Below the pieces are notes generated by a model. It was not told the origin of the DNA. It saw only the letters and a program-made list of their open reading frames with translations, and ran no database searches. This document shows, in pieces, positions 16,488-23,408 of a stretch of 64,000 nt of DNA (within the stretch, counting starts at the first letter, position 1; each line of letters opens with the position of its first letter). A program made the translations under genes and the position numbers. Source of the stretch: JAFLTL01 sp964389525 (GTDB taxonomy: Bacteria; Bacteroidota; Bacteroidia; Bacteroidales; Muribaculaceae). Location of the stretch: NCBI GenBank assembly GCA_964389525.1, contig CAYMEX010000008.1, positions 49,116 through 113,115 on the forward strand, given 5' to 3'.

Positions 16488-17248
16488 TTCAGTACATTTA
16501 CATCAAATACAGGCCCCTCGGTACACACACATACATTCCCCTTGTCAACCGTCGACTCAACGCAGCAGAGACAAGCACCGAGTCCGCATGCCATAAGATT
16601 TTCAAGCGACACTTCACACCGGTTGCCCTGCTCCCGACATACGCTCGCTATAGATTTCATCATCATAAGCGGACCGCAGCAAGCCACAAGATCCCACTTC
16701 TCGCGTAAGATCGGATGCGTCGCAGCAAAGCCCTTATGCCCTTCACTTCCGTCATCGGTAGCAACATATACATGCCCCGACTTCTTCAGATCATCGACAA
16801 GCATCAGTTCGTCACGCGTTTTAGACGCAGCAAGCACAGAGACATCAACGCCACTTTCCGACAGCTTGCGACCATAATAAAGCATCGGAGCGATGCCAAC
16901 ACCGCCGCCGACCAGCAATACACGTTTACCACGCTCAGGCATAGAGAAGCCATTGCCCAGCGGAAGGACAACATTAAACACCGTGCCTTCGCCCATGTCG
17001 CAAAGCTCCGAAGTCGCTTTTCCTGCCCTTCTTACAAGGAGCCACAATTCGTTACCCGACACATTGCACACCGAGATCGGACGTCTCAGCAGAACACCGG
17101 GCACCTCAACCTTAACTTCCACAAATTGCCCGGGAACAACAGGCGGAAGAACACCGCCATCAACGGGCTCCAGTATAAGAAGCTGACACGATGACGAGAC
17201 AGCAGTATTGCGCCTCACCACCATATCCATCATACATTTTGAGTTCAT
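16475..17248 (-). CDS. pyrK: Dihydroorotate dehydrogenase B, electron transfer subunit
   Basis: A 257-residue FAD and [2Fe-2S] protein that carries electrons from PyrD to NAD+. It has the FAD/NAD-reductase fold (FVEVKVEVPGVLLRRPISVC, then GGGVGIAPMLYYGRKL) and the C-terminal cluster ligands CGLGACLCC plus a later Cys in NVCVCTEG. It overlaps pyrD by 13 bp, so the two subunits are translationally coupled. A TATATTTG -7 element lies upstream at 17269-17276 on the minus strand; no good -33 box was found. The start at 17248 is followed by other Met codons at residues 6, 7 and 9, so it could be a few residues shorter. Confidence 0.94.
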   Translation of the reverse strand: MNSKCMMDMVVRRNTAVSSSCQLLILEPVDGGVLPPVVPGQFVEVKVEVPGVLLRRPISVCNVSGNELWLLVRRAGKATSELCDMGEGTVFNVVLPLGNGFSMPERGKRVLLVGGGVGIAPMLYYGRKLSESGVDVSVLAASKTRDELMLVDDLKKSGHVYVATDDGSEGHKGFAATHPILREKWDLVACCGPLMMMKSIASVCREQGNRCEVSLENLMACGLGACLCCVESTVDKGNVCVCTEGPVFDVNVLKWQN

Positions 17249-17268
17249 TATATTGCATTTGTTTTATG

Positions 17269-17276
17269 CAAATATA
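17269..17276 (-). promoter_or_regulatory. -7 promoter element upstream of pyrKD
   Basis: TATATTTG on the minus strand, about 20 nt before the pyrK start. It fits TAnnTTTG; the -33 box is missing or weak. Confidence 0.35.
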
Positions 17277-17365
17277 AGCAACACATTTTATATATACGAC
17301 ATACGCCAAAAAAAGTCAGAAAGTTCTATACCAGACACTCCATGCCGGAACTAATACCCAGCGTT

Positions 17366-17968
17366 TTATGCAGGGTAAAACGACTGAAAACTATTATCGC
17401 TGTAAAAAACGACAATATTGGAGATACGCCTCCCCTCACCTTGATTGACCTTTATGGTAACAGCCTTATTTTTAAACTCCTCAATATCATCAGCACGCTT
17501 ATCATTCAGAGGTATTCCATCTTTTACAGTTGAATCAACAGACAAATCCTCTTTCATCGCAGACGCGCCAACAGACCCTACCTCATGATATTTGTCCCTG
17601 TCAAAAAACTCAATTATTCCAGATCGATCATCACCGGAAGACTTATCAGACGGAACAAAAGCATCCACATCATCTTGATTGTCAAAAAGCAAAGAACTTC
17701 CTCCACGACAATTCACGTTGTTTTTCCCCTCCGAGAGTTCAATATTTTTAGCAACCTCCATCTCTCCTTCGCCAAACATCAGCCAATAGACCGACAACGT
17801 CGGAAAGGCAGCATGAATTTTAGCGACAATCTCATCACTCACCTTCTTATTTCGCCCATTAAGCAACTGAGAAAGGGTAGGCCGTGCAATTCCGCATATA
17901 TCCGCAAATTGAGTTACGGGTATATTAGTCTTACCAATATATTCTTTTAATCGAGAAACGAGATCCAT
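17366..17968 (-). CDS. XRE-type helix-turn-helix transcriptional regulator
   Basis: A 200-residue protein. Residues about 5-65 form a Cro/CI-type HTH (VTQFADICGIARPTLSQLLN, then GRNKKVSDEIVAKIHAAFP) followed by the frequent VYWLMFGEGEM motif. The rest is polar and charged with a central low-complexity stretch and no peptidase motif, so it is not a LexA-like self-cleaving repressor. Similar proteins occur singly in many Bacteroidales and in integrated elements, but no integrase or phage gene is near. The DNA upstream carries spaced TGCAT/ATGCA elements overlapping its likely promoter, suggesting autoregulation (inference). Confidence 0.8.
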   Translation of the reverse strand: MDLVSRLKEYIGKTNIPVTQFADICGIARPTLSQLLNGRNKKVSDEIVAKIHAAFPTLSVYWLMFGEGEMEVAKNIELSEGKNNVNCRGGSSLLFDNQDDVDAFVPSDKSSGDDRSGIIEFFDRDKYHEVGSVGASAMKEDLSVDSTVKDGIPLNDKRADDIEEFKNKAVTIKVNQGEGRRISNIVVFYSDNSFQSFYPA

Positions 17969-17969
17969 G

Positions 17970-18010
17970 ATGCAATTGTAATAAGTGCATAAATTAATAA
18001 TGCAAATGTA
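17970..18010 (-). promoter_or_regulatory. Candidate promoter and operator sites of the XRE gene
   Basis: On the minus strand TACATTTG (18003-18010) matches the -7 element, with a start near 17997. Three half-sites surround it: ATGCA 17970-17974, TGCAT 17986-17990 and ATGCA 18000-18004, forming two inverted pairs with spacers of 11 and 9 nt. This is the place where an autoregulator would bind. A compact TGCAT-T-ATGCA palindrome of the same sequence occurs at 18514-18524. Confidence 0.4.
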
Positions 18011-18390
18011 ATCGATAAATTTGTAAACTCCAAAATAAAATCAGCACCACAATTTAGAAAACAAAACAGATCCACGAATTACAAATGCACCTGATAGAGC
18101 CACGACATCTCTCGCAATCTAAAGTTAATTATAAAATAAACGATGTAACTCTCTGTATAACATACACGTGAATTACGGTATAGCTGCATAGCGGACTTCA
18201 ACCACAGATAATCAATAAAATTCTACTATAAGACTTTAAATATGCTAAGACATATTACTGATTATTAGCGTAGTTACCGCTTAAATTAAAAGATATTAAC
18301 GAGCGTAGTTTTGCATTTAAGTACTGTTTACCTAAAATACATAAATACCATCTCCCCGTATTCCCCGAATCAAACTACGTCCCGATGGTA

Positions 18391-18413
18391 TTGTAAAGCG
18401 AGACTCTTTACAA
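18391..18413. repeat. 8-bp inverted repeat TTGTAAAG-N7-CTTTACAA
   Basis: Perfect 8-bp arms (18391-18398 and 18406-18413) with a 7-nt spacer. The arms resemble those of the larger inverted repeat 80 bp downstream. It could be a protein-binding site; no T-run follows, so it is not a terminator. Confidence 0.5.
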
Positions 18414-18444
18414 CTGTAAAACGTCCTTTTGTTTACGTTTGCAG

Positions 18445-18474
18445 TTGGACCATAAACATCGTCTACTACATTTG
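18445..18474 (+). promoter_or_regulatory. Possible promoter inside the intergenic region
   Basis: A TTG (18445-18447) lies 19 nt before TACATTTG (18467-18474). A transcript would start near 18480 and run towards feoAB, giving a leader of about 370 nt or a separate small RNA. Confidence 0.3.
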
Positions 18475-18503
18475 TAAATGACATCTCTTGTTCATTTACA
18501 AAT
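18470..18503. repeat. 12-bp perfect inverted repeat overlapping a promoter-like box
   Basis: ATTTGTAAATGA (18470-18481) is repeated in reverse complement at 18492-18503 with a 10-nt spacer. It overlaps the TACATTTG box at 18467-18474, placing it where an operator or a leader hairpin would be. Confidence 0.6.
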
Positions 18504-18753
18504 ACAAAGTAGGTGCATTATGCAAAACTTAATTCAATTTGCGTTCGTATTTATTATACAATTAATTGGGGGATGTTGTTCTGTAAATACCTTGATAATC
18601 AACACGTTTTAACGCAAATATATCTAAAATAACGCATTTTAAATCTGATTCTATCTGTCGTGCGATACTCCACCTTAGAATATCCAATTCTCAGAAGATG
18701 TTTAAGTGCATTGCCAAGATAGCTGGAGCGCATACCCTACTTTTGTTATACAG

Positions 18754-18779
18754 CAGTAGCAGATCACAGTAGCAGATCA
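18754..18779. repeat. 13-bp tandem duplication CAGTAGCAGATCA
   Basis: Two exact adjacent copies, 18754-18766 and 18767-18779, about 70 bp before feoAB. Such short tandem repeats can vary by slippage. Confidence 0.7.
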
Positions 18780-18838
18780 CATGCACGCGGGTATTCAAAA
18801 TACCGTATAATAAGTATAGTGGAGAGTAATTTTAGTAT

Positions 18839-18846
18839 TAATTTTG
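18839..18846 (+). promoter_or_regulatory. -7-like box immediately before the feoAB start codon
   Basis: TAATTTTG fits TAnnTTTG and ends 4 nt before the ATG at 18851. If used, the mRNA would be leaderless. No TTTG box is seen at the right distance, so this may be coincidence. Confidence 0.25.
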
Positions 18847-18850
18847 CAAT

Positions 18851-21283
18851 ATGAGATTATCTGACCTGAAACCTGGAGAAGAAGCAGTCATCATAAGACT
18901 GCATGGCTACGGAGCTTTTCGTAAGCGTGTAATGGAGATGGGATTTGTTAAAGGGCATAAGATCGAGGCAGTACTCACCGCTCCCCTTAACGATCCGATC
19001 AAATATAGGCTTATGGGCTATGAAATATCATTGAGGCGCAATGAAGCGAAGATGATTGAAGTTGCGACTCCTGATGAATTTTCTGAATATGCCGATCCGG
19101 CGACTCACGTAGCACGGGAACCCATTATTTCAGACGATGAATCCGGCAACCAAGCCGGAAACAAGATACATTCAAGAACACATACAATCAACGTCGCACT
19201 CGTCGGTAATCCTAATTGCGGAAAGACATCGCTTTTCAACATCGCATCTGGTGCGATGGAGCATGTAGGAAACTACAGCGGAGTAACGGTCGACTCAAAA
19301 ACCGGCACTTTTCGTCATGGAGGGTATCGCTTTAATATAGTGGATCTGCCGGGTACATATTCTCTGACATCTTATTCTCCCGAGGAATTATACGTCAGAC
19401 GCTATCTACGCAATCAGTCGCCCGATGTGATCATCAACGTAATTGATGCGTCAAACCTTGAGCGAAATCTCTTCCTGACGACTGAACTCATCGACATGGA
19501 CAGAAGCATGGTAGTTGCCCTGAACATGTATGACGAATTGCGCAGTTCAGGAGATTCACTTGACTATGCCATGCTTGGGAAAATGATCGGCGTGCCTATC
19601 ATACCGACGGTGTCAAATACCGGTGAAGGCATAGACAAACTGTTTGATGCGGTTATCCATGTGTTTGAGCAGAAACATCCGTCCGTCCGACATATTCATG
19701 TCAACCTTGGCACAGAGCTTGAAAATGCTGTCGGAGAAATCAAAGACATCATCAAATCCGACAACTCCGTCGAGCGACATTTTTCCCCCCGCTATCTTGC
19801 GATCAAGTTTCTTGAGCACGACAATGAGATTGAAGATCTCCTTGAGCATACAGAATGCTATTATACCCTGAAGTCGACACGCGACCGGCTGATAAGACAA
19901 CTACAGTACGATACGTCGGAAGAAGATATCTCGGCCATAATAGCAAACGAAAAATACGGTTTCATATCAGGAGCACTCGCCGAGGTAATGGAACGTTCGG
20001 AAAGAGAGCACACCGAGTCAACAAAGATAATAGACACTTTTGTCACCAATCGCCTATTCGGATTTCCCATCTTCATAGCTGTAATGCTTTTTATCCTGTG
20101 GGCGACATTTTATCTCGGAGCTTACCCTCAGGAATGGATTGAATCGATTGTCGCCTGGTGCGGATCGATCGTATCGGGCTATATGCCCGACGGGCCACTT
20201 AAAGATCTCATAGCCGACGGCATCATAGGTGGAGTTGGCGGAGTTATTGTATTTCTCCCAAACATCCTCATTCTATATTTCTTCATATCGTTCATGGAGG
20301 ATTCGGGCTACATGGCGAGAGCAGCATTCATCATGGACCGCATCATGCACCACATAGGCCTGCACGGGAAATCATTTATACCGCTTCTCATGGGTTTCGG
20401 ATGCAACGTACCGGCCATAATGGCGACAAGAGCTATCGAGAGCAAGTCATCAAGGCTCATCACGATTCTCATAAATCCATTTATGTCGTGCTCGGCACGT
20501 CTGCCGCTTTACGTACTTCTTATCGGTACATTTTTCGAGCCATATGCTGCGACTGTATTTCTATTGATTTACGCTATCGGCATAGGGGTAGCCGTGATTA
20601 CAGCACGTCTGCTTCGCCGGGCCAGCTTTTTTGCCGACGAGACACCGTTTGTCATGGAATTGCCACCCTACCGCATCCCCACACTGAAAGCGACATGGAG
20701 GCATATGTGGAGCAAATGCAAGCAGTATCTTCAGAAAATGGGAGGCATTATTCTACTTGCAAGCATTGTCGTCTGGGCACTTAACTATTTTCCACATCAC
20801 GAAAACAAGCCCAACGTCCCAGAAAACACGCCTGAATATATCGCGAATGCAAATACAGATGTTATCGACACTGAGCATGACTCATATCTTGAGATGATCG
20901 GCAAGGCGGTAAATCCGGTATTCAAGCCATTGGGATTCTCATGGAGAGCTACAGTGGCGGCAGTAGCCGGAATACCCGCAAAAGAGATTATCGTAAGCAC
21001 ACTTGGAGTGCTGTATACCGGCGACGAGGATGTGGAACAGCATACACTCGGCCAGAGACTCACAACACCGTCGCCTCTGACCGGAAAGCCTGACTTTACA
21101 CCGGCATCGGCACTGGCCTTTCTTATATTTGTTCTTTTATATTGCCCATGTATCGCGACTCTTACGGCCATATCACGCGAGACCGGATCATGGAAATATG
21201 TATGCTTTTCTGTCGTATACAATACAGCCGTTGCGTGGATTATAGCATTTGTGGTATACTTAATCGCCTCTCTGATTATATAA
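18851..21283 (+). CDS. feoB: Ferrous iron transport fusion protein FeoA-FeoB
   Basis: An 810-residue fusion. Residues 1-72 are a FeoA SH3-like domain (MRLSDLKPGEEAVIIRLHGY). After a linker, FeoB begins with a G-protein domain: G1 GNPNCGKTS at residues 119-127, switch VGNYSGVTVD, G3 DLPGTYSL and G4-like NMYDEL. The C-terminal part is the polytopic Gate-type membrane domain (FLPNILILYFFISFMEDSGY, GFGCNVPAIMATR, NPFMSCSARLPLY). It imports Fe(II) across the inner membrane, the usual iron source under anoxia. FeoA-FeoB fusions are characteristic of Bacteroidetes. A Crp/Fnr gene follows in the same direction. No classical Fur box was found upstream. Confidence 0.95.
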   Translation: MRLSDLKPGEEAVIIRLHGYGAFRKRVMEMGFVKGHKIEAVLTAPLNDPIKYRLMGYEISLRRNEAKMIEVATPDEFSEYADPATHVAREPIISDDESGNQAGNKIHSRTHTINVALVGNPNCGKTSLFNIASGAMEHVGNYSGVTVDSKTGTFRHGGYRFNIVDLPGTYSLTSYSPEELYVRRYLRNQSPDVIINVIDASNLERNLFLTTELIDMDRSMVVALNMYDELRSSGDSLDYAMLGKMIGVPIIPTVSNTGEGIDKLFDAVIHVFEQKHPSVRHIHVNLGTELENAVGEIKDIIKSDNSVERHFSPRYLAIKFLEHDNEIEDLLEHTECYYTLKSTRDRLIRQLQYDTSEEDISAIIANEKYGFISGALAEVMERSEREHTESTKIIDTFVTNRLFGFPIFIAVMLFILWATFYLGAYPQEWIESIVAWCGSIVSGYMPDGPLKDLIADGIIGGVGGVIVFLPNILILYFFISFMEDSGYMARAAFIMDRIMHHIGLHGKSFIPLLMGFGCNVPAIMATRAIESKSSRLITILINPFMSCSARLPLYVLLIGTFFEPYAATVFLLIYAIGIGVAVITARLLRRASFFADETPFVMELPPYRIPTLKATWRHMWSKCKQYLQKMGGIILLASIVVWALNYFPHHENKPNVPENTPEYIANANTDVIDTEHDSYLEMIGKAVNPVFKPLGFSWRATVAAVAGIPAKEIIVSTLGVLYTGDEDVEQHTLGQRLTTPSPLTGKPDFTPASALAFLIFVLLYCPCIATLTAISRETGSWKYVCFSVVYNTAVAWIIAFVVYLIASLII

Positions 21284-21330
21284 CTTCATTCAAAATATGT
21301 TAAATAACATGTTTTTTGAACAAAAATCCG

Positions 21331-21338
21331 TATTTTTG
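21331..21338 (+). promoter_or_regulatory. -7 promoter element of the Crp/Fnr gene
   Basis: TATTTTTG matches TAnnTTTG, 25 nt before the start codon. A TTTG at 21315-21318 is only 12 nt upstream, too near for a normal -33 box. Confidence 0.35.
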
Positions 21339-21363
21339 CAATTGTTAGACGGTTTGTAAAAAT

Positions 21364-22074
21364 ATGACAGGTACAACGACACGTAGTGTTCTTGAGAAAG
21401 TAGTCAGCGAGGACATGTCCGAGATATGGGCTGTTCTTGATGGCGATGAAAAGCGAAAGATTACTGAAGCATTTTCTATTAAGACATTTAATAGAAATCA
21501 GATAATTTATGCAGAAAAAGATAGTCCAAAATACCTTTGGTGCCTGCTGAAAGGCAAAGTAAAGCTTTTCAAGGACGGCATTGGCGGTCGCCCTCAGATT
21601 TTGCGTCTTATACGTCCTGTTCAGTATTTCGGTTACAGAGCATATTTCGCCAATGAGCCATATGTATCCAGTGCCGCCGCATTCGAGCAGTCAACAATAG
21701 GTTGCCTTCCCATGTCACTTGTCTGTGAACTGGTGCAAAACAACATCAACCTTGCATGGTTCTTCATACAGGAACTTTCCCGCAACCTCGGAGGCAGCGA
21801 TACACGCCTCGTTAACCTCACCCAAAAACATATACGTGGCCGACTTGCCGAGGCGCTACTTGCCCTTCAGGAAAGTTATGGACTTGAAGATGACAACACG
21901 ACCCTGCGCATTTATCTCTCACGCGAGGATCTTGCCAATCTCTCAAATATGACAACTTCAAATGCGATACGCACACTGTCTAATTTTGTATTGGAAAAGA
22001 TCATCACTGTCGATGGCCGACGCATAAAGATCTTAAACGAACAGGCTCTTCGCAAGATTTCAAAATTCGGCTAA
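21364..22074 (+). CDS. Crp/Fnr family transcriptional regulator
   Basis: A 236-residue regulator with an N-terminal cyclic-nucleotide-binding-type beta-barrel (NQIIYAEKDSPKYLWCLLKG, then KVKLFKDGIGGRPQILRLI) and a C-terminal winged HTH (LSREDLANLSNMTTSNAIRT). It lacks the four-cysteine cluster of true FNR, so it is not an obvious oxygen sensor. Related Bacteroidetes regulators act in redox, haem or iron responses. Being 80 bp after feoAB it may be linked to iron transport (inference). The family call is firm; the ligand is unknown. Confidence 0.9.
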   Translation: MTGTTTRSVLEKVVSEDMSEIWAVLDGDEKRKITEAFSIKTFNRNQIIYAEKDSPKYLWCLLKGKVKLFKDGIGGRPQILRLIRPVQYFGYRAYFANEPYVSSAAAFEQSTIGCLPMSLVCELVQNNINLAWFFIQELSRNLGGSDTRLVNLTQKHIRGRLAEALLALQESYGLEDDNTTLRIYLSREDLANLSNMTTSNAIRTLSNFVLEKIITVDGRRIKILNEQALRKISKFG

Positions 22075-22118
22075 TCCGCATTCAGGCAACAAAGCATACT
22101 TATATTTCCCGGATATAA

Positions 22119-22176
22119 AAAAAGCGTCCCGCTTTTCTCAATCACCTTTTCAGTGAATTGTAAGCGGGACGTTTTT
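22119..22176. terminator. Strong bidirectional terminator
   Basis: CGTCCCGCTT (22125-22134) pairs with AAGCGGGACG (22162-22171), with a smaller ATCAC/GTGAAT hairpin in the 27-nt loop. It is flanked by A7 on the left and T5 on the right, between convergent genes. Confidence 0.85.
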
Positions 22177-22193
22177 ATCCTATATACCGGAGC

Positions 22194-22454
22194 TTACTCT
22201 GTCTTCTCCTGAGCTGCCAGAATTTCTACGGCCATGTCATAAATAGTAGTGTCATCAAGAACTACAATACCTCCATCCGGTCCCGGTTCGATATGAACCC
22301 CATGGTTCTTGCCAAACTCATAGTTTGAACCGCCAAAATAGTTACGGACCGTCTGAACTGTCACATTCAGTTTATCTGCTATCTGATGGGTGGCACCGTC
22401 TGGCAAACTGTCTTTGAGACGACGCAGCTCGTTAAAACTAATGGTCTTGCTCAT
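22194..22454 (-). CDS. Small HTH-like protein (unknown function)
   Basis: An 86-residue protein. Its first half resembles a DNA-binding HTH (FNELRRLKDSLPDGATHQIA, then DKLNVTVQTVRNYFGGSNY, where VTVQTVRNYFGG looks like a recognition helix). The second half (GPDGGIVVLDDTTIYDMAVE) is a short conserved tail. Similar small proteins are common in Bacteroidales but have no described role as far as I recognise. A perfect 18-bp palindrome lies 54 bp upstream of its start and could be its binding site. It is separated from the bat operon by 123 bp. Confidence 0.65.
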   Translation of the reverse strand: MSKTISFNELRRLKDSLPDGATHQIADKLNVTVQTVRNYFGGSNYEFGKNHGVHIEPGPDGGIVVLDDTTIYDMAVEILAAQEKTE

Positions 22455-22507
22455 ATCTAATAGATTTTTACGTTTAAGGCTTTTTTGTTAGTGAATTTTT
22501 GTGTTTT

Positions 22508-22525
22508 AAATATAGATCTATATTT
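22508..22525. promoter_or_regulatory. 18-bp perfect palindrome upstream of the small HTH gene
   Basis: AAATATAGATCTATATTT reads the same on both strands. It sits between the end of batE and the start of the small HTH gene, with no T-run, so an operator is more likely than a terminator. Confidence 0.45.
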
Positions 22526-22577
22526 TCATTCCTACAAATACAAATTACGTCCTGACATATGTTATACAACACATTTT

Positions 22578-23408
22578 CTATAATCTCTCGACATCTTTAC
22601 TGTTTATCCAGGCACGATGGACATTGTCTACCTTTACTTCAAGCCACAAGGGAGAGACTGTGTCCGACGATAGTTTTACAGAGTCTACAACGTCAACAAC
22701 TGCACCCTCGTGAAGTTGAAAAGCCTGCTCGGACTTGTCTTTAGGGACACGGGGAACAGTCGACAGCTGCACATTTGGTGATATGACGACCGCCGTCGAA
22801 CGGTCTGACACAATCGATGCCGTTTTCTGTGCCATATATAATACACATCCGTCCAATACAAGAACGATAAGACCGCCGAAAAAACATATTTTCCGTATTA
22901 CGACCGAACCGGAGAATACATACATGGCTGCTGCCCCGAGAAAGACAGCAAACATGACGAGAGCCATAATCGCCCACCCGTCGGGAGTATTACTGAACAT
23001 TATATTGTCTGCGACCTTTCTGACAAATGTACGGTTATCATCCTGCTTATCCACGGTCTTTGTCATCACAAACTGCAGGTTCTGTCGAGCGTCGCTGTTT
23101 GTCGGGTCAAGTTTCAGAGCCCGTTTATAGTATAATATAGCTTTGCCGATCTCACCTGACCGATAATACGAGTTTCCGATATTGTATAACAGTGCCGATG
23201 AGCTACCCGACTCTTTTTCGGCATCCAGATACAAAGTTGTAGCGAGAGCATAATCGTCGGCAAGATAAGCCGAGTCTGCCTTCTGTATCAGGTCTGCTTT
23301 TAACGAGAATGCCGATATGAAAAACACAGACACACATGCTGCCACCCTGACTGCAAGCGCGCATTTTGTTACCTCTTTCATGATCCTTACAATAAAAGCC
23401 TTTTTCAT
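22578..23408 (-). CDS. batE: BatE-like protein: TPR, membrane segments and SH3 domain
   Basis: A 276-residue protein with a signal or anchor helix (residues about 15-37), TPRs (ALLYNIGNSYYRSGEIGKAI, then LYYKRALKLDPTNSDARQNL), two TM helices (WAIMALVMFAVFLGAAAMYV and CFFGGLIVLVLDGCVLYMA) and a C-terminal bacterial SH3-type domain (QAFQLHEGAVVDVVDSVKL, then PLWLEVKVDNVHRAWINSKD). It is the last gene of the bat (Bacteroides aerotolerance) operon. Its ATG overlaps the TGA of batD by 4 bp. The exact role of Bat proteins is not settled; envelope stress or oxygen tolerance is proposed. Confidence 0.85.
   Translation of the reverse strand: MKKAFIVRIMKEVTKCALAVRVAACVSVFFISAFSLKADLIQKADSAYLADDYALATTLYLDAEKESGSSSALLYNIGNSYYRSGEIGKAILYYKRALKLDPTNSDARQNLQFVMTKTVDKQDDNRTFVRKVADNIMFSNTPDGWAIMALVMFAVFLGAAAMYVFSGSVVIRKICFFGGLIVLVLDGCVLYMAQKTASIVSDRSTAVVISPNVQLSTVPRVPKDKSEQAFQLHEGAVVDVVDSVKLSSDTVSPLWLEVKVDNVHRAWINSKDVERL

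Larger units (their letters stand above)
17969..18850. other. AT-rich intergenic region (882 bp) between the XRE gene and feoAB
   Basis: No convincing gene was found on either strand. The region is visibly richer in A and T than its neighbours. It holds several inverted repeats with TGTAAA/TTTACA arms, TAnnTTTG boxes at 18306-18313 and 18467-18474, a TGCATTATGCA palindrome at 18514-18524, and a 13-bp tandem repeat at 18754-18779. It may be a regulatory region for the XRE gene and feoAB, a long feoAB leader, a small RNA, or the remnant of a lost gene. Confidence 0.6.

Noticed and set aside
18700..18850. Fur box or riboswitch upstream of feoAB
   Set aside because: No GATAATGATAATCATTATC-like sequence and no known riboswitch consensus was found.
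17366..18850. Prophage or integrated element around the XRE gene
   Set aside because: Only the repressor-like gene and AT-rich DNA are present; no integrase, structural genes, direct repeats or tRNA target were seen.
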